64,000 nucleotides of DNA from Clavelina lepadiformis (lineage: Eukaryota; Chordata; Ascidiacea; Aplousobranchia; Clavelinidae), in the NCBI RefSeq assembly GCF_947623445.1, contig NC_135244.1:14198860-14262859 (forward strand), written 5' to 3'. The position numbers and the translations under genes are program-made. This document shows, in pieces, positions 47,642 through 60,900 of the stretch (its first letter is position 1; every line of letters begins with the position of its first letter). The notes under the pieces were generated by a model. It made no database searches. It saw only the letters and a program-made list of their open reading frames with translations, and had not been told where the DNA came from.

Positions 47642-50600
47642 TTTACTTTTATATGATAAATCTCATCTTCAATTTATGTTATTACAAGATTATATGATGT
47701 GTACCCAATGATAAAATTAAATTGTAATACATTCTAATCTAAGCTATTTTATATAAAGTATATAACATAAATGGCTTCATCAAAAAATTGTAAAGTGCTA
47801 AACAATACATGAAACTACAAAACCTGACACCCACTGACTGGCATATCTTTTGAAATTATTCATTCTCTCTTCTGTTATTCAGTATTATACTGTAGATTAC
47901 AGTATATTCTATTGTATGCAAATCCTTTTCCAAACATATTGCCCCATCAACCCATTTGGCTACATTGTTAATCTAACTTGGCGTTTCTTAACGAAATTCA
48001 GCTAAATCCAACACCTAACGCTTCTCCCAATATAACATTGCATCTTTAACAATGTCATCCCAATGCAAACTGTAGACTAAACATTGTCAATACAACATTA
48101 TATAATCTTTTTGTTTCATCGTGCAGTGTTTATTAATAAGATTATCCAAACAAAGATTCAATGATTATTGTTTTACACTGAGAATGGCAATCAAATCGCA
48201 AACTACTTTTCACAAGCGTCAGCAAGATAACCCTTGCAAAGCGTACGGTACCCTTTAACTCATTTATCTGTCCTACTATTGTCTTGCAAAATTCCTCTTC
48301 TCAATCTCTATGTCAAAATAATCTAATCCAAAGAATCAAAAGCCTAAGCACACATTTATAACAATTCATTGTATTTTTATTTATCACTATTATTAACTTT
48401 ACAAACGATCAACAACAAAATCAATTCTAACACATATCCTACAACAGCAGAACTACCACCAAATGTTTTATGCTACATTATTTAAATCAAAGAGTAGTTG
48501 TCAGTAAACATACTGGTGAAAAGGTTTTAAAAAATAGGTAGTGGTTAAACAGTTATTGCCAAAATTGTATTGTAAATCATGACATTACAATGTAAAATAA
48601 TATGCCTTGACTCTGGTTTGTATTAGGTATGGTATAGGCTACCGTAGTTAACGCATTTTGGATGAAATACATCTCCATAGGTTGGTGAATAGTAGCAGGT
48701 AATGTTTATTTTCAGCAGCATAGGAATTTCACAAATGTCATACGTGTTTGTGTGCATGATTTTTCGTCGAAAACTGCCGTACTTTCCAGTCGGGTGCGCA
48801 AAGATGCAAATTTTATCATGATGGCATCAACTGAAACCTTAATTCTTTGTTTATTTTTTATATTATATTATATTGGCGTTCAAACAACCAGCTTTTCTTA
48901 TTTTGCTTATTATAATTCAGCTTAAAGGTAAAAAAGTTTGGCGTACACATTGATAATTCTCATGTGTGCAGGTGACACACTTTCCGCTATGGCCTGTCAG
49001 TAATAATAAAAGTTTAAAAACGTTCAGTTTAAAATTTGCTGCCAAATGCAAAGGTATTGTCGGTAATCAGTCTTCTAACAGATTTTATCAAAATTGAAAA
49101 TTAGTTGGTACATATAGCTCCATCGCCTTATCTTGCCTTTTTAACTTCAATTCAATGACTTGTGACATAACACTAAACACACTGACTGTGACTGAATATA
49201 TCAAATCAAAGATACTTTGTTACAGTTTTATACAGTTATAGACTAGGCTGACTGCATATATGCGATACTGTCAGACAGTACAAATAGTAATCAAGGCCTG
49301 ATCTCATCTTAAAAGCAGTTCAAAATAATTTTATCGGTAAAAGAATTAAGCGCGAAAATTGTTAGCTTGTACACATAAGCCAGGGCTTATCAAACTTTTT
49401 AGTTGTTTGACCCCATTTTAGAAACGAAAAATATGCGCGACCCCATGATGGGCAGCCTAAACGTTAAAGACATTAAACGTCAATTACAAACCTCAGGTGG
49501 TGTTTTATCTCTGGCAAAATCATACAACTGCACACAATCCAACAAAGTACAGTAGCTGTAGCCTACAGTAATAAAAAACCATGTAATGGAAACAAAGCGA
49601 AACACCACTTGAGGTTGAAACAAAGTGAATACAAAATTAACGAAATATAATTCAATTTATGAAAATTGAATTTGTTTCATGACCCCAAAATTGGCCTAAG
49701 CCTTATGCACAAGCATAAAATAAACATCACAAACTCAAAAGCAAGTAGTAGACGCGCTTTAGGGAGATAACCTTCAAAGGGACTACAAATAAACAGACAG
49801 TGACTTGGCTTGGGCTCGTTGTGTAAGGCCTATGCATGCTAAATTTGTTCCAGCTACCAAGTTTGTTCCAGGCATTCATACAAAAAAGCGTCTAGTGGCT
49901 CCGCATAAGTTTTTAAGTTTTGTTTGTAAGTTGAGTCTTTATGCTTGTAGCCAGGTGAAAGTTTTCCCTAAACCCGAAAGCAACCACCAAGGTTTCTGAA
50001 CGGAAAACTTATGATGAGCAAAGCGATTAAAAACAGTCTCTTTGCGGTGTTTTACGTCGTAATGTCCGGAACAGATTTGGGATGACACCGTTGTCTCGGA
50101 CGCTAATTTGTTAGGGACGTAAAAATATCGAGAATAGCAAAATTTAAAAAAAAATTGAGGTAATTGCAAACAGTTGAGTGCACGTTGGATTGAAAGAAGT
50201 CTGGAGATTGAGAATCACATGATCCGTAAACAACAGGTGACTGTACGATTTTACTGCTTTCAACCATGATAAGTTCTTCTGAAATGTAGAATCCAGTCCA
50301 TACAAACTATGAATTTTACAAAGTGGAAAGATGATTACACACACCCTTGGTTGAGTCCAATATAGGCAATATCCATAGTGAACACGCTTTTGACATGTCC
50401 ACTGTTCATGCAGATACAAATTGCGGGGCAATTGTCGAGCCTTTTAGGCTAATTCAGTGCCGTGTAGATTGCATATTTGACCCGGGCCAGAAACTAAACT
50501 TGGGCCCCTGCAAAATATTAGGTAAGATAGTAAATGCTAAATACATGATTCATAAACAGCCGGTTGCCACCACTATAAGCTTACTCTCTGTAGGCTGCTG

Positions 50601-51400
50601 ATTTTAATGAAAACGCACATATTCCAGCACTAATTAAAATAAGGCAAAAAGTAATAGGCTACATAGGCTAGTTTTAATGAACACTAGACTTCCTTGGCTA
50701 TGTTTCATGAATTTCAAATTTCTGTATATGTTTCAAATGTTTGTTGTAAGAACGTTTTTATAACATTTGACATTATAATAACGTGGTGTAAACAAAATTC
50801 GGTTAAATATAAGTGTTAGTTTTAAGTTTAATTTGTAGGCCAATTTGAATTCAGATAAATGTAGCCAAACTTCCCCAGTCAAATATTAAGCTTGGTTCTT
50901 TACACACGGTGATGAAACTTTGTAGGCCTATGTAGGCCAAACCCGAACACCACTTGAAGGACCCAGCAAGTTTACTCTTTGGGGTTTACATTTTGTTACA
51001 TGCTATGCTGAGATTAGCAAAATCGTACAAAGCTATAACATAATTATATGCAATAGCCTATAGCCTACATTTACTGTAATTCACAACCAGCTAATTTAAC
51101 AGCTTTCAGAAAAATTAGGCTACAGCTTAGGTAGTTTTGGCCTCAGAGAGATTCTTTCATTCTTCAAAACGTATCCACAAATAATTGTCAAGTAAAGGTA
51201 GGCCTATAAGCACATATTAACTTTTATAAGCGTATAACAGATTGTCTTTTTATCTTTTACATGTAGACTACATCTTAAGCGAAATCAAAATTTTGACCCG
51301 CTAATAAACACTTTCATTAAATTTTTTAATCTAAGTGTTTTTTTAAGTTATTTTTTAAAGTTTTTTTAATGTAAGCTATATCTGAAATTTGGTGGCTACG
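47642..51400. other. Intergenic upstream of SFR1; one hAT-end fragment
   Basis: 3.8 kb without a supported gene. At 49381 the sequence CAGGGCTTATCAAAC, followed by GTTTGACCCCATTTTAG and later GCGACCCCATGATGG, resembles the left end of a hAT element, but no inverted right end was found. Open frames at 49.8-50.6 kb lack fitting splice sites. Confidence 0.4.
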
Positions 51401-51955
51401 GCATTGCACCCAACGTAATTGTACCCACACGCAATTGCACCCACAAGGAATTGCACCCAAACAGAATTACAACCAAACAGGATCACACACTTTCGGATTT
51501 TAGGACTGCAAGAAACAAGTTTTGTAATATATAAGAAAATACGTTACGTACGTAAAACTACCATGGATAACAGTGAAATGATTTAGGAAAACATATTTAG
51601 CCCAACAAGTGGGTTACACACATAGACATAATAGAAACACTGTATCGTTTATAAACGGAATTGCACCCACACAGACTTGCAGCCAAACACAATTGCAGGA
51701 TTTACAGTGATATAGAATCGCATCCACAAGGGATTAAAGCAATACGAGATCACTCCCAAATGAGATAGAACCCACACGGAATCAGAAGCGTACCTAGGGT
51801 TTTAGTGCCGGGAACAGAACAATACGTACGTAACGTATTTTCTTAAGGATTACAGTACTTGTTACTTGCATCCCAAAAGCCCGAAAGTGTGCAATTTCGT
51901 TTAGGTGCGCTTCGGTTTGGGTGCAATTCCGTATAGGTCCAATTCCGTATGGGTG
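51401..51955. repeat. Foldback-like element with inverted subterminal arrays
   Basis: The left side has tandem words GGAATTGCACCCA, CGCAATTGCACCCAC and variants. The right side has the inverse, GGTGCAATTCCGTAT and GGTCCAATTCCGTAT. A second inverted pair lies further in: AAGAAAATACGTTACGTACG near 51534 and CGTACGTAACGTATTTTCTT near 51825. This nested inverted-array layout resembles foldback transposons and also the arrangement of the MULE at 5039-7197. No coding sequence. Confidence 0.75.
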
Positions 51956-52484
51956 AAATCACAGCGCAACCTTGAACTTTTATTCATTTGCAGAGACAAG
52001 ATTAAAAAAGCGAAGGAACTATAATTTATACATTCGTTTGGGTGGAGAGGTGCAATAGTTCGAGTGGCCCCCGAGCCCCAAAATTCTCGCTCGCCACAGC
52101 ACTTGTACCCCAATTGACGCGTATATATCTGCTTGTATATTTCCTTTATGGCTTTTTGGACTTTTAGCATATAACGTTTAGCATACACTTAGACTTTTAG
52201 CATATTAACGCATAGTTTTAACTTATATTTTGTATTGTTTTGATCATTTTACAAATTTGTAAGGCACTACTGATCACCATTCAAGCTTAACCCAGAAACA
52301 TCACAAAGATAACTTTGCTTTCATTTTTCCTCTCAATCTTTTCATTTATAGCCACAGACTAGTGAGCTTCGCTATAACATTTGAATGGTAATTTTGCCAA
52401 TACCCTAGTTTCTAAAGTTCCGGGCGAATTATTATAGTATAGCAGACGTTTCATATAAAGCTTCTTTCCTGGATAAGAATTTGC

Positions 52485-53021
52485 TTAACCCTATCCTAAC
52501 CAGGCTCGCGAGTTTACTAAAAAACTAGGTGTGGCCGACCCCGCACACACATTTTCAATCGTTAATTACTAGAAAACTATACGTCGTAAACTGATCGGAT
52601 TTTCACAGGTTAGTAGAAAAATCATCTGGCTTCCTGTATACATCATAATTGTAAAACTAAAGAAAGTGAATTTAGTGTAAATTAAGTATTTCTAAAAGTG
52701 ACACATTTCTAGAAATTGTTCTTGTTACGTCGCGCCCCCGCTGTGCGGAAGACCAGCTGACCGCGAGAAGAGAACGAAAGAGAATAGTTAGTCGAGTTAT
52801 TGGTGCGTAAATGAGTGATACGCTTCAATGCGGAGAGCAGAGCAAAGCAGAGGAAAATTATGAAAATATCGCAATATCTTAAAAATTACAAAATCCAACT
52901 TTATCAAACAAACATGGACAGATAGCTGAACATTTTTTAGGAAAAGTTACCAAATTTCAAGTTTCTACAGCAAACAATGCAACTGTACGCCACGTTTTGC
53001 TATGACAGTGTGCGGGAGAAG
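52485..53021. repeat. 0.5-kb interspersed repeat, copy 2
   Basis: Full-length partner of 6398-6904, in the same orientation. Here it is outside any MULE ends I can see. It starts TTAACCCTATCCTAACCAGG and ends near TGCGGGAGAAGC. Confidence 0.85.
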
Positions 53022-54912
53022 CCAAGCCTAGTTAGAATAGTTACCAAAGTTTAGTGACTATAGGAAATATACTTTCGTTTAAGAGAATCACAAAAAAGGA
53101 CTTAACTGTAAAACCTCTGGAGAACACCCTGCAATTCAAAGTATCTTATGTCCATTTAGAAGCATGTTAGAGACAACTTGAAAGTGATAAAGGATGAAAG
53201 TTTTTAAAATTTCTATTCTATTTCAGATCTGTAGAACTTTTTTCTCAAAAAATATACCTTTTTGATGGGCATTGTACGTATACTGGGTTACTCTAAAGTA
53301 GACTCTAGACTTCTAGAGACTATGTTGTGTAATAATCACATAAGTTATAAGTCACGTAAAAATAAAGTCACCTACAAATATACAGTACTTGCATAGCCTA
53401 AAACAGTTGAAAGCCTAGAAATCGGAACACGTTCAATCAAGGGTAGCCCAATAAACCAAGGCGCCTTCGTAATTATTGACTCAGTGCCTCCACGTGTGTG
53501 TGATGCCTTTTGAAAAATGTAATTAATCGGCAAAAGCGCAGGTGTCCTTTAATACTTAGGCAGTATCTAGTAATTTTTGACCATTCCCTTTAACGTTTAT
53601 CACAAGTAATTATAGCTTTTAAGTATCTTGCATTTCTGGCCTCAACTTAGGTAGTAAATTTGATTGCGGTCAACGAAACGATAAATATCACTTTCATAAC
53701 CAAGTAACAGTATCATTTTGTCATCTGTGAACATAAGTATTTTTGTCAGTTAAATGCAGAATAGCAAATGTAAATATTGATTGATTTTGATTCTTAGAAT
53801 TTCGAAACATTATGTTTGGCAGAAAGCTAGTTCGAAAAATTTAATGTATTTGTGTAAAAGCGTTTCTTTTAAGACTAAGATTATATTTTATTGCGTCATT
53901 AAACTAATTCCGTAGGAATCGAATCCTACTTCGGGTTAGGTGATGAAACAAGTTGTGTTTGACAAAATTGAGAAATCGGACCCAATGTACATGCATTTAA
54001 TATCCTTACGCTTATCAGCATCTATCCTGTTGCAACTTGCAAGTGAGTGACAATAAGCTTGGAAACAACTTACCATCTCATCAATCGAAAATGGCATAGT
54101 AAAATGTCGAGAGTGTATATACCTTTGATTGAGAATACATTTCGCTGAGGGTTCATTTGTTATGACAATAACCAACAACACGCCTAGTTTCTTTTCAGGA
54201 AACACGACAGGAAATGACAAAGGAGAAATCCCGACTCGAAATGGACGCATAATTACCGTGTTTCGCGTGTAACTAGATTTCTGGCCTTACGGGTGTTTGA
54301 GAACTATAGAGTTCGCAAAGACGAAACCGGCCCCGGAAAAGAAAAAAGAGACACTTAAAAAGAATTGTCCTTTTTTTCTTTTTTGTCCTGGAGAGTCTTT
54401 GTTCGCCACTGTACGATTTGTTTGTGTGTCTGCGTGTGTACTTCCGTTGGAATGATTAAAACGAGGGTACCAAACAGAGCGCGTTATAGGACTAGCAGCT
54501 GAAAAGGGCGGATGTGACCATAAGCACAATTCCGGTTTAACAGATTTGCAGCGATCAGATGTCACAGTTGTTCAAGCGGTATTTAGTTGAACGTGGTTTA
54601 AACTAACTAGCATATACTGCGTTGGTTCTGGCTGGCGTTACGTGGTGTTTCGCGCAATGTTGAACTACTGTTTAGTTAACGTTACAGGTAGTCAAGCAAA
54701 GTATGTCACCTATTTTGCAGCTATTACGTAGTTACTGTAGAAAATAAACAATTCAAATTATGCTGCACAAAGTTTTACTCTATTGCGGTCGCATATGTTT
54801 CATAAAAGCGGATAAATTTTTATTTTGTCAGTATTTATGCAGGAAGTGTCAGTAGCTGTTTCTTAGAACTGTTTAAATCTCTCAATAAACAAGTGGCTTT
54901 GCCAGCCTGGAA
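53022..54912. other. Upstream region of the ELK-class gene
   Basis: Should contain the promoter and 5' UTR of the gene starting at 54913. From about 54 kb onward CpG dinucleotides become noticeably more frequent and repeats rarer than in the preceding 50 kb. No separate gene seen. Confidence 0.4.
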
Positions 54913-57900
54913 ATGATGACATTGAAATATGATAATACTGTGGTCGATCAACAGCCTTCTAAAGCAGTAGAAAGATTAGAAGGCGCAAACCAGTCGGTGG
55001 ATGTTTTGGATTGTCATTTTATCAACAAAGAAAGCCTCTCCACCAATTCATTCGGTTCAGGAAGTGAGTTTTATCTGAAAATTATCTTTCTTATCTTTGT
55101 ACTCTCATTTGAAAATATTACTGTGATCGGAGTTCGATCTAATATAACGAAATAACATCCCTACTGGATTCATTTAGACTTTAGAGCTATGTCTTGAAAA
55201 TGTGTTCTTGGTTGAAATAATCGTTTGCCTAAAGTTAGTCAAATCAATCAGTATTCAACGTTTCAGCTTATAGTATATTGCAGTTTGTATACTTCCTAAC
55301 CTTATATAGGCCTAGACGTTTCAAGGATGTTTGAGAGGGAACTAAAAATATTCAACGAGGTTGAAAGGAAAAGAATAATTCGATTACAGTGTGACGTATA
55401 TCGTCGACTTGTTTCCGCCCACTCCTAGTTTAGTTCCGGATTTGAATGGCGCAATGCGTTCCTCGGGCAGACATCGCGCTATGTTTAATTTTACGATGCG
55501 TCAGCGCTGCTCCTCGTGTTTCTTTTACTTCGCTGTAATGGACGCATCTGTTTCTATTTCTACGGACCCGTTGATAAATATCGACAAAGCGCTTATGTAT
55601 AGGAAATGCTTCCGGTTTTCTTGTTGTACTCCTACGGTACAGCAGTTCGCGACTTATGTGACCGCGTTATCTTCATAGCTTGCTCACGGTACATTGACGT
55701 ATTTTTAAAGCCCCAGCAACAACAGGTTTACTGCCGTATATGTTCATGCACGCACACTTCATTTGTCTTGTTTAGTGTCTGTAGATCGTGAGTGTCGTAA
55801 ATCAATACCATCGCTGGTGTAACGCAACCTTGTTCATCAGGTTAATTCAACTTGAAACGAAATACATATACTTGTTGCGTATAACAGTGCTTGGGGCATA
55901 CTGCACAAACACGATAGGTTTAACCAATGAAAAAATTTAATTGTAGTTGGGTAAATAATAACTTGACGTTTCGCCTTCTGACAGCATGAAGATATCTCTA
56001 TCCGTATACATTAGTTTGGCGTAATGATTGCCTTTTGATGTTCTCCCTCCATTTGGTGTTTGCAATTACTTGGCATTCGATCTCAAGAATTCGTCTGGCC
56101 CTTGGATTTAGGTCATTTGTGTCCCAACGCGTTATTATTTGCCAGTTCAAACCAATCCAAGGCAATTAACGGCCCAATAAAATTTATGAATTCATGGCCC
56201 AGTCAATAGTTCAATTTAACGCTTCCAATTTCCGGGACTCGTGCTTCTGCCCATGGGAGCGTGGGAAAGAGACCTTCTGCTTAAATTAACCGGAAATAAG
56301 CACTGGCGGGCACAACAACAGTGTCGGGATACTTAAAAATCGCGCTTACCCATCTCAAACTATATCTAAGCTATAATTTAGCATGAGGTATATGATGGCC
56401 TTTTTGCATCTGTTAAACTTGTATAGTATTATAAGTAAACTTATACAGTAAACCGTGCAATTGATTTGCAGTAGTTGTGTTGCAAAAAAACACGTAGAAC
56501 ACATCTGCGTAGACATTCAGCTTGCCAGTTTTATGCTGCAATTTTGCTGATACCATCTTGGTATTAGTATGTTCTTGTAAAGCATTAATTGCAGATGTTT
56601 TGTAATGTATGATAGGTATATATTTCCTTTTAAGTGTGCGAACCGGCGCCCGGTATAATTGTTTCGATTTCTTTCCCACGCTTCAGCGCTATAAACTGCA
56701 TCAGACAGGAAGAAGTTGTTTCCGATCGAGGGCTGATTGTAAAGGACCGTTTACTTCTAATTGTGTCACGAAATGCCCTTTTGCTCGAAACGTAAACAAA
56801 CAAATCACGATAAATTTAGCGTAACCTACGTAAACGGTGCCGGCATATTCCTATTGACGAGTCAAATGCGTTTGAATGAAAATGAAACGAGGCAAAATTT
56901 GTTGTATTTGACTCGCTTGGTGACGTACATGGTCGTGTATCTCCTCGGTATTCAAAAAAACATCCTTTTTTAACGAGCTCAAATCGCTCACGGAAAATAT
57001 CTGTAAAATTTGCAGGGTTTTACGAGGTTACCGACAGCGGAAATGTTACTTAGTCCTAATTTCAGTTGTATTGCCCCAGGGTGTGCTTTGTCGTTGCTGG
57101 TCAACACTGTCTTTGCTTTTGGTGGCCTGTTTCCGTGGTAAACTGTAAGCAATTGCGCACGTGCGGACGCCCTTTCAATGTATTATGATTCATTTCATGG
57201 CATGGTGGGACTATCCATTATCGTTTGCGTAAATAAGCTTCTGAGTATATAGGTGTAGCTGTAAGTGTATGCGTAGTCAACAGTTAATTGTCCCCGTTAT
57301 TTGCATAAATCTTCATCTATTCGGCTTGAATTTCGCTTTTCGAACACGAAAGCTAAAAAACATGACAACGTTCATCGCCACAGGTTGCAAAAGTTCCGGT
57401 TGTAAGCGGTAAACAGCTTTATCGAGACCTGTCAACACAGACGTTGTTTGCAACGGAACGTCAGGTTTGTTTACGATCCTAATCCCCCTAACATCGTTTT
57501 GAAACGGAAGTGACGTGCAGAAGTAGGCTACCATTGTGTGAACAAAGTCATGGATTTGAAAAATTGGCATATGCGTCGTCGTGCTAGCTACACAGAGTCA
57601 ACCGTAACAAAAAGTGGATATTAATTACGGACACGCTTTTTCAGAAAAGAAACTGTCTCCGAAATAGGTTGCATTTTTCAAACCCTATTTTAATTGCAAT
57701 CTTGGGCAGTAACTGCACCACAATATACACCACTACTGCACCACTACGAATGAAAATGCGTTTGATCAACTTCGATCGGCCGGCATTCTTTGAGGCAAAC
57801 ATCAGACGAGGTTTGCCAACGTTGAGACACAACAATTAATTCTGGACGTTGGGTATCGTTTCCTGTTAGACAGCTAATTTTGTATGAGTTTAGACAACCT

Positions 57901-60900
57901 GATATGCTGACCTGAACCGATCGCTGTCATGAGCTTTCTCTTTATAAACGATAATGACTAACTTATTTGGTCCGAACGGACTTAACACATGGAGTTACGG
58001 TCTTGAGAAGGCCTCTGCACATATCGAAATGACATAGCTGGGGCGCTCTTAAGCTTGTCTGGTTTTGGTTCGCCGTAATAACGGAAACCTGTCCCATTCA
58101 CCCACGTTGGATGTTGGCGTTTAGACACTTCCTGTTTCAATCCCATTATGCCGTACGTTCGAATGTGGCTAATCACTAGTGGGGAATTTTGATGAGTTTC
58201 TTTTTAAAGATTCCCGTCGCCAGATGACTTTATTACCCTCCCCGTTTACGCTTGATCGAAGACAAAGGACTTCGAAAATTGATTGTGTAAAACACAATCG
58301 GTCTATTCTAAAATGATACCAGATCAAGCCAAATTTTTATTACCCATGATTAATACATGTCGAGATGGAGTATTGCGTTAAACGATGCATATTTACAAAT
58401 TTAGCATTTTGCCTAAAATTCAGATTTGAAACCAGCAAAAAGGTGTTGCCCCGGTGACATGTGCGCACGCGAGCAGAAATTCGCACACTCGCTATAGGCA
58501 TTGACGCGGCTCTTGGAAACACTTCCTGATCGGCGTAACGAGCCATTTCCGTCTCATACTCGCTTGGCTAACACCCGACGCCTATAGGTTAGATGAGAGT
58601 TTTACAATCGTAGCGAAAACAACTAACAAAAGCAGGCCTGACTATAGACGTGGAATCCCTTAGTTAGGATGTGCTGTAGGCGCAAAATTTGGGGTTGCGG
58701 ATTGTATAGCATTTCAGGTTGCAAGATATGATCACGCTTTGAATTCGTAAAGCAGCTGATTGATTATATGCAAGTTATTACTATAGGGCACTGTTTCTTA
58801 ATGCTATTAAATGCTGAATGTTAAGCAGTCGAAACGTAATAGATCGTCATACAATGAACAGTAAAACAGCTTTGTTACTTCATTAGCAATTCGAGGTGTT
58901 GAATGTCTAATAATACGAAAGTGATCAAATAGTCACTACGTCGAAATTTCAACGAATTATTCTTGCTAGTCGTTTAAGAAACGTTAGCTTGTCTGAGTTT
59001 GCAGAAAAAACTTGGAAAAAGCGAAAGAGCTAATTATGACGAAACAATCCGACAGAGCTGACTTGTCGCTTTGTAAAGGTCAGTTGAGTTCCTCATGAAA
59101 CCTTAAAAACAACTGAGCTCTCAGTCATTGTGCTTACGTCAGTACCGTTATTTATCCGTATCGCTTGCTATGCACACTTCCTGCGCGAAAACAGAATCTT
59201 TGCCGTGTTAGTCAGCTAATATACTTTGCTCGTAAATTTAGTCATTTTTTGATCTTAACGCAAATTTCAGGGAAGGTTTATGTAACAAGGTATAAACAGT
59301 TCTTGCTGCTGCATCGAAATACACTTTGTATAAAAAAATGGTTTATTAATGTCCGTAGTCGTTTTGCATGAAAAATAGACAAGCTAACCAGTTATAGATA
59401 CAGCTTGTATTTTTTTTAACTGAGCATGGTTTTGATAAATAAATTCATTTGTTCTGATTTATTTTGTTGTTTGTTTTGTATGTGCTTTACGACGATAACT
59501 CTTACAAATTGAAATTATTTGACAACTGAACCACACAATTACAGAAGACGCAAATTCACCAGACACAAATCACATGAGACAGTGTGAAGACACAATGGAC
59601 GAAATGGACCTGCAAGGTCCTCCCTTGGAGAAGAGGATTTGTATGAACAATATGCAGCAGCAGATAGGCTCTCACCTCCCAAGAGGTAAGAAACTCTGTT
59701 TGCTGATTGCTTCTTTGTAAACTGTACTATTAGCGCTTACGATTGCAACGTCAGTCATCGGTAAAACGTCCAAATAAACCGATCGGCAGTTTTAACAAAG
59801 GTTACTTAGAGCTGATTGGGCTCTTGTTTACCTTGCGCATGTTTAGCGTTTGCGTTTTGCGCACCTCGTAGTATAAGCTGTGTTTCTACCGCGGATTAAA
59901 TCATCTGTGACGTAAAATATCGCCACATTGAGGTCTTAGTTTGTGTCAAAATTTGTTGTCCTCATTAGCTTATTCAACGATTGAACCCTTCGGAAAAGCA
60001 CATTCATCACACAGAGATTTTAAAGATGGGTGTGTGCGATTAATGATGCCTTTTTGTCAACAAACTTACTTATGACGTTATGACGTTATTTGCAAGAAAG
60101 CAATTAGAACCGGTTAGCGCATCTTCCGTTCTAAGAAGTCAACAACATCGACCTTTATATTCATAGAAAAAACAGGTCGAATAAAATCACACTTTGTTTG
60201 AACACTATTAAGCAAGAATCAAGCATCTTTTAGGAAACATTACAGCGGAAAGGCCCGAAATTTCAAACCCCGAACCGTGTGCTGGCCTGTTTTTCACGAT
60301 TGCACAATTAACGGAAGCAGGCATCAAACGGTCTTACAGCGCATAGGCAGGGTAATTGCAGCAAATAAACCGGTGTTGCGATTCTTAGGTCTTTTCAACA
60401 TTGCGTGCTACTAATTAACCAACGCCGTTGCTATTAGTTAAATTAGGGGTCTGGAAAATAATCGGTGCTCTGTGCAACGGGAAACAGCAATTTACTAGAA
60501 GAGGAAGGGGAACGCACACCGGTAACTTTTGTGGTTCTGTATCATTAGTACGACCTCACCGCTCGTATGATTAATTAAAAAGGCCTGCGCTGTATAGATA
60601 GACAGTTTGTGTCGTTTGCATCGTGGAAACGCCCTCCGGTACGGTTTGTTCTGTTCGCCTGACGGTTTCCGAACAAAACGACAGTCTTCTTTGCGACGGG
60701 TTGTAAACATGCAACAAATAAAAACACGTTGTTTCCGGAACCCGGATGTACTTGACGACACTTGACCGTATTTCTCATCTCTCTTTCTCTCTATTATTCC
60801 GTCACGGGTTGAATTTCACTAGCGTATTCTTACCTTTTCCGTTATGCGAAATAAAAGATTGATACCAGTATGATATATAAAAACGGACGCCTGTAAGTCA

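Noticed and set aside
49805..50601. Overlapping open frames on both strands
   Set aside because: Short, lacking homology or splice sites, in a repeat-bearing AT-rich stretch.
53911..53930. tRNA T-arm-like sequence (AGGAATCGAATCCTAC)
   Set aside because: No D arm, anticodon arm or pairing acceptor stem lies at the right distance on either strand.
55391..55678. 95-codon plus-strand open frame in the first ELK intron
   Set aside because: No ATG at its beginning, no fitting splice sites, and no recognisable motif; treated as chance.
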